The position numbers and the translations under genes were made by a program. The notes under the pieces were generated by a model. That model was not told the origin of the DNA and ran no database searches. It worked only from the letters and a program-made list of their open reading frames with translations. Positions 63,823 through 64,000 of a DNA stretch of 64,000 bases are shown piece after piece. How positions within the stretch are numbered: position 1 is the stretch's first letter; the number at the start of each line of letters is the position of its first letter. Source of the DNA: Tolypeutes matacus (taxonomy: Eukaryota; Chordata; Mammalia; Cingulata; Chlamyphoridae); contig JAKSZT010053769.1 of assembly GCA_026826555.1 (NCBI GenBank), forward strand, positions 3,564,505-3,628,504. The letters run 5' to 3'.

Positions 63823-64000
63823 GAACTTGGCAAAATATTAATGCATGGTGAATTTAGGTAAAGTATAAATAGATATTCATTGCACTATTCTTTCAACTTT
63901 TTTGCAGTTGAAATTTTTCAAAGTAAATAGTTGGAGAAAAGAAGGGAAACCAAAACAAAAGACTGTCTGGATTCAGTCTTTCGATTCAGACCATCTGGAG

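Overview
This window is non-coding-rich mammalian nuclear DNA. It is almost certainly from a xenarthran, most likely an armadillo: at least ten copies of an armadillo-type (DAS-like), tRNA-Ala-derived SINE are scattered through it, several with clear target-site duplications (TSDs). A 10-N assembly gap lies at 13801-13810. There is no prokaryotic, plasmid or viral genome content apart from old endogenous elements. Nothing was searched against a database, so family names rest on recognition.

Host gene. Three short minus-strand segments (55395-55499, 48757-48802, 7421-7515) have good splice sites, open frames and mutually compatible phases (0-0, 0-1, 1-0). Read together they give an 82-residue stretch of one protein that I do not recognise. 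The window therefore probably lies inside a large minus-strand gene, with introns of about 6.6 kb and 41 kb filled by transposons.

Layout. 1-14.3 kb: intronic sequence with SINE, MIR, MER5A-like, L1 and LTR fragments, including an LTR that received a reverse copy of its own family (11947-12823). 14340-30901: an old minus-strand ERV-L-type provirus with 3' LTR, polypurine tract, decayed pol ending in a dUTPase-like domain, leader, primer-binding site and 5' LTR. It was split by a PPP6C processed pseudogene (about 19453-28452). That pseudogene was split by a near full-length L1 (20808-28214), and that L1 by a composite SINE (26322-26614), so four insertion layers can be ordered. A further composite element (28993-30023) sits in the proviral leader. 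32.4-36.1 kb: old LINE sequence with a dimeric SINE and a young SINE. 37.1-41.4 kb: an old minus-strand L1 broken by two SINEs and a solo ERV-L LTR with a perfect 5-bp TSD. 41.4-57.5 kb: mostly unique intronic sequence with two exons, MIR, MER5A and SINE copies. 57.7-61.3 kb: plus-strand HAL1/L1-like remains. 62.0-63.7 kb: a damaged SINE, a second copy of the composite element and a LINE 3' end.

Most interesting signal. The copies at 28993-30023 and 62301-63172 share one mosaic architecture: a 5' module of about 215 bp with a conserved hairpin, a tRNA-Ala SINE, a GC-rich tandem array with variable unit number (about 7 versus 2), a second tRNA-like SINE, a G-run, and the last 220 bp of the resident L1. 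This is the design logic of hominoid SVA elements, apparently assembled independently in Xenarthra. A shorter SINE-array version without the L1 tail sits inside the L1 at 26322-26614.
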